Of a stretch of 64,000 nt of DNA, positions 54,655-61,735 are shown in pieces. Both the position numbers and the translations under genes were made by a program. The stretch's first letter is position 1; every line of letters begins with the position of its first letter. Below the pieces are notes generated by a model. That model was given only the letters and a program-made list of their open reading frames with translations. It did not search any database and was not told where the DNA came from. This DNA comes from JADHUC01 sp964623055. Lineage in GTDB: Bacteria; Planctomycetota; Planctomycetia; Pirellulales; Pirellulaceae. The stretch is taken from NCBI GenBank assembly GCA_964623055.1, contig CAZURK010000036.1, positions 7,936 to 71,935 of the forward strand, in the 5' to 3' direction.

Positions 54655-56421
54655 CTGGTCATCGTCCGAGGATACGTTTTCCTGCCCCCGCCGGTCAGAC
54701 GGCAAGCGTGTCGTCCCGTGTTTAACGGCCTTCTTGCCAAGTTTTCCCATGCCGGCCTGGTAATGCTGGCGGACCGTCGAAGGGTCGCGTCCAAGTTGCC
54801 GGGCGGCTTCTGCGATGTTGCCCTTGCACTCGCCGACGATTTGAACCGCCTCGGTCTGCTTCGCGGTCAGTGGAGGCGGCGAATCTGCCTTCCTTCGCCG
54901 GCGTTTTCGTCTTGGCTTCTGCTGTTTCTTCTCGCCACCACTCGACTCGCAACTGCCGCACTTCTCGCCCTCTGCCGGCGTTTCTTCAGCGGCCTCGGTT
55001 TCCCTTTTCGCCTCCGGCCTGACTTTCGTCTCGATCGCATCGCCGCCACTCTGATCGGCAGCAGTGCTTTGGGCCCGCCCGCCCAGCTTTGCTTTGACCC
55101 AGCCCCATATCTTCTGCAGATGACCGCGACCATCTTCCACGCTGACTTCGCCCTTGGGTGCGACATACTCGTCTGGATAGTCTTCTTTGGCCACGGCCCA
55201 CAGCAGGCGATAGGCGTCGCGGACGACTTTTCCTACGTCGTTCTCAAAGCCGCCTTGATCTTTCTCCGCACTTTCCGCGTCCATTCGGGCCAAACGCTCG
55301 GTCGCTGCCAGTCCGCCGTCAAGTGCCATGTTCAGCCATTGCAGCGCAGCTTCGGCGGTGGGTTCCGAAGGAACTATCGGCGATTCCCAGTTCAGGACAT
55401 GCGAGCCGCGCAGTGCCAGTTCCCTAGGCGTGTTCCAATCACCGGTCTCCTTAGCTCGGGCAATCCAAGCTTCGTCCCATGCTATTCTGTCGACGAGGAG
55501 AGGATATCCGGGCAAACCTGGCGGAGAACACGCTTCAGTGTTGACCCATATGCCCTCCTCCTCCAGCCAAGCGTCAACCTCCTTCACCGCTACCCTTAGC
55601 TGGCTGACCAGATTCCCGATCTGTGCGAAATGGGATTGGACAGCTTCATAGTACGTGGACTGAGCCCCAACGCCATCTTCCCGTTCGTCGTGCGCCCACC
55701 CTTCGTCGTGCGCCCATATGGAAAACAAAACAGCATACTCGCGGGAATGCGGATGCTGACGTTCCCATTCCTCCTTAAAAGCCGTGACAAACTGCATCAG
55801 CGACACGACTTCTGTTTGCCACTGCCGCCACATATCGAGACTGATTGAAAGTCTGTAGCCCGAAAACCTCCTGATTGCCCGATGCGACTGGATCAAGTCG
55901 TCTGTCCATGGGGCGATCCTCACGGTCTTGCCCTCGTGCGCGAATATCCGTGTCGCACGAAGCGTATCGGCAGTCTGAAGAACGCCAGCGTCTTGCTCCA
56001 TCGGTACGTAGGGAGCTTCTGGCAGAGTGATCCTATCCAGTTCTTCATAGCATTTCTGTTCGACCTGCGCATGACCAGCGCTCTCCTTACGGTTCACGAT
56101 TGCCTCGCGTAGCCTGCTGGCTCGCTCCAATTCACTCCCACGTGCATCCTGTAGTATCTCAAAAGCCTGTGGGCAATAACCTCGGAGTGCCCTCACATAG
56201 TTCGTCACAGCCGGCTCGATGGCGCACCAGTATTCGCTGCCCGCGTCGGAGTTCGGCGAAGCTTCCCGAACGGCCTCGCCCGATGAATAGAACTTCTGGA
56301 GCGCAGACAAGAGTTGTTTTCGATCGCGCTCAAACCGCCGTTTGGCGACCGCCTCATTGACCGAGGGGGCAGATGCGGTCGCGGTAGAGTCCGCTAATGA
56401 GTGTGTCGTCCGTGTTGACAT
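54640..56421 (-). CDS. Large island protein with C-terminal helix-turn-helix
   Basis: A 593-aa protein. The first 430 residues are helical and unrecognised (for example RRFERDRKQLLSALQKFYSSGEAVREA, and an Asp/Glu/His-rich WAHDEGWAHDEREDG). A Glu/Lys-rich segment and the basic KPRRKRRRRK precede a sigma-region-4/LuxR-like HTH (PLTAKQTEAVQIVGECKGNIAEAARQLGRDPSTVRQHY). GGAAGG lies before ATG 56421. It heads the leftward replication operon and has operator-like repeats at its 3' end. A DNA-binding regulator or origin-binding role is likely. Confidence 0.65.
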   Translation of the reverse strand: MSTRTTHSLADSTATASAPSVNEAVAKRRFERDRKQLLSALQKFYSSGEAVREASPNSDAGSEYWCAIEPAVTNYVRALRGYCPQAFEILQDARGSELERASRLREAIVNRKESAGHAQVEQKCYEELDRITLPEAPYVPMEQDAGVLQTADTLRATRIFAHEGKTVRIAPWTDDLIQSHRAIRRFSGYRLSISLDMWRQWQTEVVSLMQFVTAFKEEWERQHPHSREYAVLFSIWAHDEGWAHDEREDGVGAQSTYYEAVQSHFAQIGNLVSQLRVAVKEVDAWLEEEGIWVNTEACSPPGLPGYPLLVDRIAWDEAWIARAKETGDWNTPRELALRGSHVLNWESPIVPSEPTAEAALQWLNMALDGGLAATERLARMDAESAEKDQGGFENDVGKVVRDAYRLLWAVAKEDYPDEYVAPKGEVSVEDGRGHLQKIWGWVKAKLGGRAQSTAADQSGGDAIETKVRPEAKRETEAAEETPAEGEKCGSCESSGGEKKQQKPRRKRRRRKADSPPPLTAKQTEAVQIVGECKGNIAEAARQLGRDPSTVRQHYQAGMGKLGKKAVKHGTTRLPSDRRGQENVSSDDDQRGYA

Positions 56422-57128
56422 GCCACGCGCCTTCCGTGGTGCCTAAGGAAAGGAGAAAAGCGCGGCGGACCGGTAGGCTGCCGGTTTCGGGAGCGACCCT
56501 AGCCGCGCTCATTCCATTGTCCCTGTTTTGGGCTGTTTGTCCACAATTGACCGCGCGGTTCTTGGTGAAGAACGGCGCCAAAACTTGGACTACAGGATGG
56601 AGATTTCCAAAGGAGGAGACATGCGTGTGCCGGTACTTTGCTCTTGACGTGGGAGGGCTATGGGAGCCGATCGCCCCTGCCCTCTGACGTGGCACTCGTG
56701 GCGACACGAGGGGATTCAACATCACTCTCTGCTAACCCCTCCAAATACCAGGTCTTTCCACCGACAAAGCCGCACCATTCGGGAAAAACGCCAAACCACA
56801 CACAGAAAAACGCTACCTTACACAAGCAAGAATCCGGGGGACATTTGCGTCTGCGACAACCGTAATTACGGGTTGCCACCCAATCAAAAGCATGGATCGA
56901 CACATCGGTACAAGTGCGCTGGCATAGATCTGCAGGGAACGCAAACAATTCTTCTGCAGTCACTTACGTCGATAGCAATGGGATTACGGCACCAAGAGCA
57001 GATCTACTCTCGGCTCGTCGGAAACAGCATCCACGCCTGCAGATTGGGGTCTACGCCGCTTCCTCCCCAGTGCATCGCATTCAGCGACGCACAACGACAC
57101 CCGTCGCCAATATCCTGTCCCGTCCGAC
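56422..57128. other. Leader and intergenic region of the replication operon
   Basis: About 700 bases with no convincing gene; frames on both strands are rich in Cys, Trp and Pro and look accidental. The part next to the operon contains the hairpin at 56459-56509. Confidence 0.5.
56459..56509 (-). promoter_or_regulatory. Nested hairpin, attenuator-like, in the leader of the large HTH gene
   Basis: Arms AGCGCGGC (56459-56466) and GCCGCGCT (56502-56509) pair perfectly; within them ACCGG (56469-56473) pairs with CCGGT (56481-56485). On the minus strand the stem is followed by TTTTCTCCTTTCC, so it can act as a weak terminator about 37 bases before the ATG at 56421. Confidence 0.45.
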
Positions 57129-57356
57129 TTACACGCGCCGAAGCGCTCCGTCAGGCGCCGTCCGGTTCCGTTGGGGCTCGACGCATTCGGGCATGTATTC
57201 TCGGATCAATCGCAGCATGACATCGCGTACCCATTTTCCCGTAGGCTGGTAGTGGTGTCTTGCTGCGGACTCGATGATCTCGCGTTCGTCTTCCGAGAGC
57301 CGAATCTGGAGCCGGTAGTCGCGCCGTCGGTCGTCTGAGAGTCTAGGTCTGGCCAT
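57129..57356 (-). CDS. Ribbon-helix-helix-type DNA-binding protein
   Basis: A 75-aa protein. RLQIRLSEDEREIIESAARHHYQPTGKWVRDVMLRLI fits the short beta strand and two helices of the RHH fold, as seen in CopG/Arc regulators and mobilisation accessory proteins. The start is ATG 57356. It lies upstream of the replication operon on the same strand and could control it. No relaxase gene accompanies it. Confidence 0.65.
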   Translation of the reverse strand: MARPRLSDDRRRDYRLQIRLSEDEREIIESAARHHYQPTGKWVRDVMLRLIREYMPECVEPQRNRTAPDGALRRV

Positions 57357-57707
57357 TTCAGTCGGTTTCCCGTTGTTCTGGGCTTCGCAACCACGTCCAG
57401 CCTCATTCTACGCTTTGCCTCTTCGATCGTCGCCAACCCCGCCCGGGGCGTTGGTCGTGTCCTGTATCGGAGCAGTGCGAGTATTCCGCAAGCCGCCGGC
57501 CGGACATCCCGCATGGTTGCCACTGGATCGCTGAACAGGCGCTCCGCTTCGTGCATCGCCAGGCTGGCCACGCGGTATACCGAATTGGCAACTTGCCCAG
57601 CCGTTGCCGTAGTCCTGGCGAGACTCTTGATTGACGGGCTGGCAAGAGTTAGCGTGGTGAATAGGACTTGGACGGCGCTATCGACATCTTGGGCGTGGGT
57701 GAAACCG

Positions 57708-58289
57708 ATGGAGTTCAACTGTCCTGTCTGCCGGGAAGTCGTCAGCGTCCCAAACGATGCAATAGACACCGATTGGGAATGTCCGTTCTGTCAAGAAATG
57801 TTTCTCCCAAGGGCTGTGCTAACAAACGTCGGGCATCCTAAACTGATGCCCTGCCCCGACTGCGGTCACGTCGTATCCCGCCGGGCAAGCACCTGCCCAA
57901 AGTGCGGAGCCCAACTCGGACCGCCCTCTCCGTCTACTTGTGACTGCCCCGATTGCGGCCAGTGGGTCGCCAACAATGCGAAGGTCTGCCCTAACTGCGG
58001 TGCGCCGATGCTGCCACGTCGAATTCCACTGAGTACGAACGGGGACCGGGCATCCGCAACACAGAAACGCAACAACCCGTGGGCATTGACTGGATTCATC
58101 CTGGGCTGTTGCAGCATCCCACTGTCGATCATTGGGATACTCTCAATCGCAGCGGTCGTGTGCAGTATCGTTGGCGTCACTCAGTTTGACGAGGAAAGAC
58201 ACACGAACAAATGGATGGGGCCGGTGGGCATTGTGCTCGGCTGTCTGGGGTTCCTTGCGTACTTGGCGGCATACGGGTACTTACGGTAG
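57708..58289 (+). CDS. Zinc-ribbon membrane protein
   Basis: A 193-aa protein with three CxxC-type ribbons: CPVCREVV…CPFC, CPDCGHVVSRRASTCPKCG and CPDCGQWVANNAKVCPNCG. Two hydrophobic segments follow (ALTGFILGCCSIPLSIIGILSIAAVVCSIVGV and MGPVGIVLGCLGFLAYLAAYGYL), as in DUF4190-like proteins. ATG 57708 starts directly at the first ribbon; the longer frame has no such features. It pairs with the next gene, 25 bases on, which shares the ribbon and the membrane layout. A role as cargo of the element (stress or defence) is possible but unproven. Confidence 0.7.
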   Translation: MEFNCPVCREVVSVPNDAIDTDWECPFCQEMFLPRAVLTNVGHPKLMPCPDCGHVVSRRASTCPKCGAQLGPPSPSTCDCPDCGQWVANNAKVCPNCGAPMLPRRIPLSTNGDRASATQKRNNPWALTGFILGCCSIPLSIIGILSIAAVVCSIVGVTQFDEERHTNKWMGPVGIVLGCLGFLAYLAAYGYLR

Positions 58290-58314
58290 AGTCCAATTAA
58301 CGGGGGACGCATGA

Positions 58315-59436
58315 ATGGCAACTGGGAACCCAAGGTTGACAACTTGCCCCGACTGCGGACACACGGTATCGCGTCGTGCTGATTCGTGCCCCTCGTGCGG
58401 TGCACCACTGAAGCCGTCAGCGCACACAAACAGCCCAGCAGCAATAGGAACGGGAACCAGAAGCACTCCCCCAACAGCGGCTCCCGAATGGATGAAGCCG
58501 CTAGGGTATGTCGTTTTCGTAATCGGTATGCTGGCGTTTGTAGCGTCGTTCTGGGTCGATCTACAGTCCTCCCCGCACCACAAACACGATGACCTTGACC
58601 AATGGTTGATTTCCGCATTTGTGGGCTTATTCAACCCGCTGTTCTTCGTGGGCGTTCCCTTGGGTCTCTATTGGCTCTCGCGATGTGGCGAACTGAAGCG
58701 ACTGCTTGGCGGCCCGAACCAGCCCTCGAAGCCGTTGTTGAAGCCGACGACACCAAAGCCGCGTCGACCTGTATCGAAATCAACATTGCGGCTGCACGCA
58801 ACATTTGCGTGGTTTGTCTTGTGTGTAGTGGTCTTCTTGCTGGTCATCATTGTCGGTCTTTTCGTGTGCGATCTCCTCGATGAGCCAAGACCATTCAAGG
58901 ACGCAGGAAGCCCTTCGCCACTGGACTACGACACACGAGAAGCAGACAACGCGGGGGTAGCCGCGAAAACAGAGCTAATTGCCGCCTCGCCTGCGTCCGA
59001 TGACACGACAAGCGATCTCTTGCGAGACTTCACCTTTGCGGAATCAGAAGTTCCACAAGTGCCTGGAGAGCCGGACATGACCGGGGTTCTCGAAACTGGG
59101 GCAGAGTCGACCCAGACACCCGAAACTGAGCCCGGTGCCATTCAGCCGCACGCGACTGGCTCAATCACCGATCTCCGCGCATCCAGTGCATACGACATAT
59201 GGTGTGAGGGTACGTTCGCACGAAATGTGGAGGGTATCGCGGGCTGGATGAAGATATACCGTCCTCGCCTTGCCCCCGAAGTTGGGAAACGGGAAGTGGG
59301 TAAAATCCGGGTATTTCGCACGAAAGGCAACCAAGCGATTGGGAGTTGCGATGGTTTCTTGCCACGCGTCGGAGACGTGGTCGAATTGTATCGGAGGGAT
59401 CCCGATCTCTTCGAGTCTGATGTGACGTTCGAGTAG
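58315..59436 (+). CDS. Zinc-ribbon membrane protein with extracytoplasmic domain
   Basis: A 373-aa protein. One zinc ribbon (CPDCGHTVSRRADSCPSCG) nearly repeats the second ribbon of its neighbour. Membrane segments follow (PLGYVVFVIGMLAFVASFWV, ISAFVGLFNPLFFVGVPLGLYWL, ATFAWFVLCVVVFLLVIIVGLFVC). After an acidic Ser/Thr/Pro-rich stretch there is a compact C-terminal domain (YDIWCEGTFARNVEGIAGWMKIYRP to RDPDLF). GGGGGA precedes ATG 58315. The two genes probably form an operon. Function unknown. Confidence 0.7.
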   Translation: MATGNPRLTTCPDCGHTVSRRADSCPSCGAPLKPSAHTNSPAAIGTGTRSTPPTAAPEWMKPLGYVVFVIGMLAFVASFWVDLQSSPHHKHDDLDQWLISAFVGLFNPLFFVGVPLGLYWLSRCGELKRLLGGPNQPSKPLLKPTTPKPRRPVSKSTLRLHATFAWFVLCVVVFLLVIIVGLFVCDLLDEPRPFKDAGSPSPLDYDTREADNAGVAAKTELIAASPASDDTTSDLLRDFTFAESEVPQVPGEPDMTGVLETGAESTQTPETEPGAIQPHATGSITDLRASSAYDIWCEGTFARNVEGIAGWMKIYRPRLAPEVGKREVGKIRVFRTKGNQAIGSCDGFLPRVGDVVELYRRDPDLFESDVTFE

Positions 59437-59438
59437 TT

Positions 59439-59624
59439 CTATCTGGAAACAGGGCACCGCCGCTTCACGCTTTCCAACTCACCCTTCAACCTTTCGTTTT
59501 CCATCGCCAGCGCAGAGCCCCATTCGAGAAGCACACCCGCCAATTCCTCAGCCGAGTCCACCTCCGGAACAAGCCCGGTTTCCTCGTAGACCAAGTTGAT
59601 TGCTCGGTTCAAGTCGTCCGTCAT
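59439..59624 (-). CDS. Small coiled-coil protein
   Basis: A 61-aa frame, MTDDLNRAINLVYEETGLVPEVDSAEELAGVLLEWGSALAMENERLKGELESVK…, with heptad-like spacing near its end. GAGG five bases before the ATG supports translation. Convergent with the zinc-ribbon membrane gene. Function unknown. Confidence 0.5.
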   Translation of the reverse strand: MTDDLNRAINLVYEETGLVPEVDSAEELAGVLLEWGSALAMENERLKGELESVKRRCPVSR

Positions 59625-59734
59625 TTCCGCCTCGCATTGGATTGGCTAGCGGGGGTGAATCTGCTAGCCCTATCGGGCGGTTTGTGCAGTGTCTTGCGGT
59701 TCGATAGGCAGTCCGAAGCAAAGGAACTCAGAAG

Positions 59735-59941
59735 ATGCGATACCATGTGATCTACTCCCTTCCAGAGGCGGCTGTTTACGAAGGCCCTGGAGATGATCCA
59801 GATTGCCGATACGACACATTCGAGGAAGCGAGGGATGCGGCAATCGCTGACCTTGAGCACTGGCTCGAAGCAATACAAGGATTTCTTGCCGACCTCAAAG
59901 CGGCGAAGAGCATGGATGATCTTCCCCGCTACAAAATCTAG
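59735..59941 (+). CDS. Small acidic protein
   Basis: A 68-aa protein (MRYHVIYSLPEAAVYEGPGDDPDCRYDTFEEARDAAIADLEHWL…) with AAAGGA nine bases upstream. The pattern of a beta-hairpin start and a long acidic helix resembles small HicB-like or anti-restriction-sized proteins, but no family can be claimed. Its 3' end overlaps that of the next gene on the other strand. Confidence 0.55.
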   Translation: MRYHVIYSLPEAAVYEGPGDDPDCRYDTFEEARDAAIADLEHWLEAIQGFLADLKAAKSMDDLPRYKI

Positions 59942-60092
59942 GATTCCCAGGTCCGTGGGCCAATCTGCGGCGAATATTCGCCAATCGTTCTGGCGTCCAC
60001 TCCGCTTCGTTATGGCCAATTGGAACCTGTCGCATGTACCTGAACTCTTCCTCGGTCAACGTGCCGAGCGTAGGGTGCTGGATTGTATTCAC
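59895..60092 (-). CDS. Small hypothetical protein downstream of the integrase tail
   Basis: A 65-aa protein with a GTG start and a near-perfect AAAGGAGGAG eight bases upstream (MNTIQHPTLGTLTEEEFRYMRQVPIGHNEAEWTPERL). It begins 36 bases after the stop of the integrase tail. In the circular form it would be the next gene after full-length integrase. Function unknown; a recombination accessory protein is possible by position. Confidence 0.55.
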   Translation of the reverse strand: MNTIQHPTLGTLTEEEFRYMRQVPIGHNEAEWTPERLANIRRRLAHGPGNPRFCSGEDHPCSSPL

Positions 60093-60263
60093 TTACGCTC
60101 CTCCTTTGCGGAAATGCGCTGCTCCCGTTCAGATGGTGGTTCCTGCTGATTCGGTTGCCTGAACCACCGCCAGGATATCCGCCTTGACCGTCTCGGCCAG
60201 ATCCGGCCAAGCGTCGATAACGGCCAGCAGATCCGCGTCGAAATCCCCGTTCCGTGCGCCGGA

Positions 60264-60283
60264 TGCATCGGATTTTGCAGCGC
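60264..60283. repeat. Candidate integrase arm site, right end
   Basis: TGCATCGGATTTTGCAGCGC, identical to 41648-41667 and in the same orientation, 53 bases inside the right att core. It lies within the integrase tail coding sequence. Confidence 0.55.
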
Positions 60284-60301
60284 GGGAATCTGGTGTATAC
60301 T
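60274..60301 (+). promoter_or_regulatory. Possible outward promoter at the right end of the island
   Basis: TATACT (60296-60301) matches five of six bases of a -10 box. TTTGCA (60274-60279) 16 bases before it is a partial -35. It points out of the island across the att core to hemH, which the insertion cut off from its original upstream tRNA-Glu. Activity is inferred. Confidence 0.4.
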
Positions 60302-60336
60302 GTAAGTCGTTGTCCGTTAAGGTATTTACGTTCCTC

Positions 60337-60358
60337 GGTTCGAGTCCCGTTGGGGTCA
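60337..60358. repeat. Right att core (attR)
   Basis: 22 bases identical to the tRNA-Glu 3' end at 41480-41501. There is no tRNA 5' part before it. The hemH start codon follows one base later. Confidence 0.92.
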
Positions 60359-60359
60359 T

Positions 60360-61412
60360 TTGTCCTCACTCCTCAGCAACACCTCCTACGATGCCGTCTT
60401 GATCGTGGGCTTCGGCGGCCCCGAGTCCCGCGATGACGTTATTCCCTTTCTGGAAAACGTCTTGCGCGGCAAGAGCGTTCCCAAACAGCGAATGCTCGAG
60501 GTGGCCGAACACTACTACTATTTCTGCGGTGTGAGCCCCATCAATCAGCAGACTCGCCAGCTAATTGCGGACCTGCGCGAGGAGCTGTTATCTGCCGGTA
60601 TCGATCTGCCCGTATACTGGGGGAATCGTAACTGGCACCCTCTCCTGCCGGACACGGTGCGTCAAATGGCCGATGACGGCGTGGGCCGAGCGCTGGCGTG
60701 GGTCATGTCGGCTTACAGCTCCTATTCAGGGTGCCGCCAGTACCTGGAGAATATCGAAACCGCACGCCGGCAAGTGGGACCCTCGGCACCTGAAATCGAC
60801 AAGATTAGGGTCTTCTTCAACCATCCCGGGTTCATCGAAGCAACAAGCGATCAGGTTGGGGGCGCTCTGGGACGAATCCCGGCCGAGCGCAGCTCCAAAG
60901 CTGTGGTTTTGTACACAGCACACAGCATACCTCTGGCGATGGCACAGAACTGCGAGTACGAGGTGCAGTTGGGCGAAACGGCGCGGCTAGTTTCCAACCG
61001 ACTGGGACACGGAGACTATCGGATCGTCTACCAGAGCCGCAGCGGGCCGCCAAGCCAAGCTTGGTTGGAACCTGATGTGTGCGATGCCATCAAAGGGCTG
61101 CACAACGAGGCCCAACCGAAGGATCTGGTCATTGCACCGATAGGATTCCTTTCGGACCACCTGGAGGTGCTCTACGATTTGGATCTAGAAGCCAAGCGAT
61201 TGTGTGATGATTTGGGCATCAACATGGAGCGGGCCGCAACCGTTGGCACGCATCGGCGATTCATGCAGATGATCCGCGAACTGGTCGCCGAACGGATCAG
61301 CCAGACTCCGATTCGAACGGCGATGGGTGTCTTCGGTCCAAGCCACGATGTTTGCCCGCCCGATTGTTGCCGCTACGAGCCCCAGCGGCCCCGGACGAAT
61401 GGGAGGGTGTAG
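60360..61412 (+). CDS. hemH: Ferrochelatase
   Basis: A 350-aa enzyme that inserts ferrous iron into protoporphyrin IX in the last step of haem synthesis. It opens DAVLIVGFGGPESRDDVIPFLENVLRG and has PVYWGNRNWHPLLPDT, the active-site AHSIPL, and YQSRSGPPSQAWLEPDV, followed by PIGFLSDHLEVLYDLD with a conserved Glu. The only usable start is TTG 60360, one base after the att core; no in-frame ATG or GTG lies upstream even in the rebuilt chromosome. Before insertion the gene directly followed tRNA-Glu. A Cys-rich tail (DVCPPDCC) may bind an iron-sulfur cluster. Confidence 0.93.
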   Translation: MSSLLSNTSYDAVLIVGFGGPESRDDVIPFLENVLRGKSVPKQRMLEVAEHYYYFCGVSPINQQTRQLIADLREELLSAGIDLPVYWGNRNWHPLLPDTVRQMADDGVGRALAWVMSAYSSYSGCRQYLENIETARRQVGPSAPEIDKIRVFFNHPGFIEATSDQVGGALGRIPAERSSKAVVLYTAHSIPLAMAQNCEYEVQLGETARLVSNRLGHGDYRIVYQSRSGPPSQAWLEPDVCDAIKGLHNEAQPKDLVIAPIGFLSDHLEVLYDLDLEAKRLCDDLGINMERAATVGTHRRFMQMIRELVAERISQTPIRTAMGVFGPSHDVCPPDCCRYEPQRPRTNGRV

Positions 61413-61447
61413 TCCACCATCCGGCCATTACCTCGCGACTGTTGTTC

Positions 61448-61503
61448 TTGTAGGTTGGGCATTCCTGGCCGACCTCAAGCAGACGGGCAGGAATGCCAGC
61501 CTA
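61448..61503. repeat. REP-like palindrome, GGCATTCCTG family
   Basis: GGCATTCCTG (61458-61467) pairs perfectly with CAGGAATGCC (61488-61497). The outer TTGTAGGTTG is only partly matched by AGCCTATCC. It stands 45 bases after the hemH stop and may act as terminator. The rest of 61413-61735 shows no gene. Confidence 0.6.
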
Positions 61504-61735
61504 TCCCGAATATATTCACCTTCTCTGATTTGTCCCACTGGCCAAGTGATGCCAGGGTTAATTAGAATTGAATGGGAAATCCTGGCGAATTCGCCCGTAC
61601 CAGCCGTTTTCGTTTTCTGGTGGGGCGAAGGTGTGTTATCATAGCCTTCCCCCACAGGACAATCTTCGCGGCATTCCCTCTGCTGGCGAACAACGTCCGG
61701 ATTGTTTCATTGCCCACGCAGATGCCGCCCCCTGC

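Larger units (their letters stand above)
41480..60358. mobile_element. 18.9-kb integrative element in tRNA-Glu
   Basis: Bounded by a perfect 22-bp direct repeat (41480-41501 and 60337-60358) equal to the tRNA-Glu 3' end. An integrase gene lies at the left end pointing into the tRNA. Content: sigma-like factor, pentapeptide protein, zinc-finger proteins, primase-helicase, ERCC4 nuclease, RHH and HTH regulators, and many small hypotheticals. No capsid, terminase, portal, relaxase or type IV secretion genes were recognised, so it is best called an integrative replicating element or satellite-like island. None of the REP-like palindromes of the flanking chromosome was seen inside. Confidence 0.88.
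60129..60359 (-). pseudogene. Stranded C-terminal tail of the integrase at the right end
   Basis: The minus-strand frame crosses the att core (TPTGLEP) and continues RNVNTLTDNDLQYTPDS…DADLLAVIDAWPDLAETVKADILAVVQATESAGTTI, then stops. The distance between the two att cores (18,857) puts this frame in phase with int, so a circle would fuse 444 residues of int to these 68. In the integrated state only an accidental ATG at 60359 could start it. DAWPDLxExVKADI recurs in the orphan copy at 48266-48433. Confidence 0.8.

Noticed and set aside
56354..56963. Minus-strand frames of 123 and 101 aa before the large HTH gene
   Set aside because: Cys- and Trp-rich accidental composition; they overlap each other and the leader hairpin.
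57206..57769. Minus-strand frame of 187 aa (…LFTTLTLASPSIKSLARTTATAGQVANSVYRVASLAMHEAERLF…)
   Set aside because: The middle reads like protein, but it overlaps the RHH gene in another frame by 150 bases and the start of the zinc-ribbon gene on the other strand, and has no ribosome site; left out as unproven.
41480..60358. CRISPR array, toxin-antitoxin pair or diversity-generating retroelement in the island
   Set aside because: No regularly spaced repeats, no reverse transcriptase and no recognisable toxin or antitoxin motif were found; the FGE-like domain in the chromosome also has no template repeat nearby.
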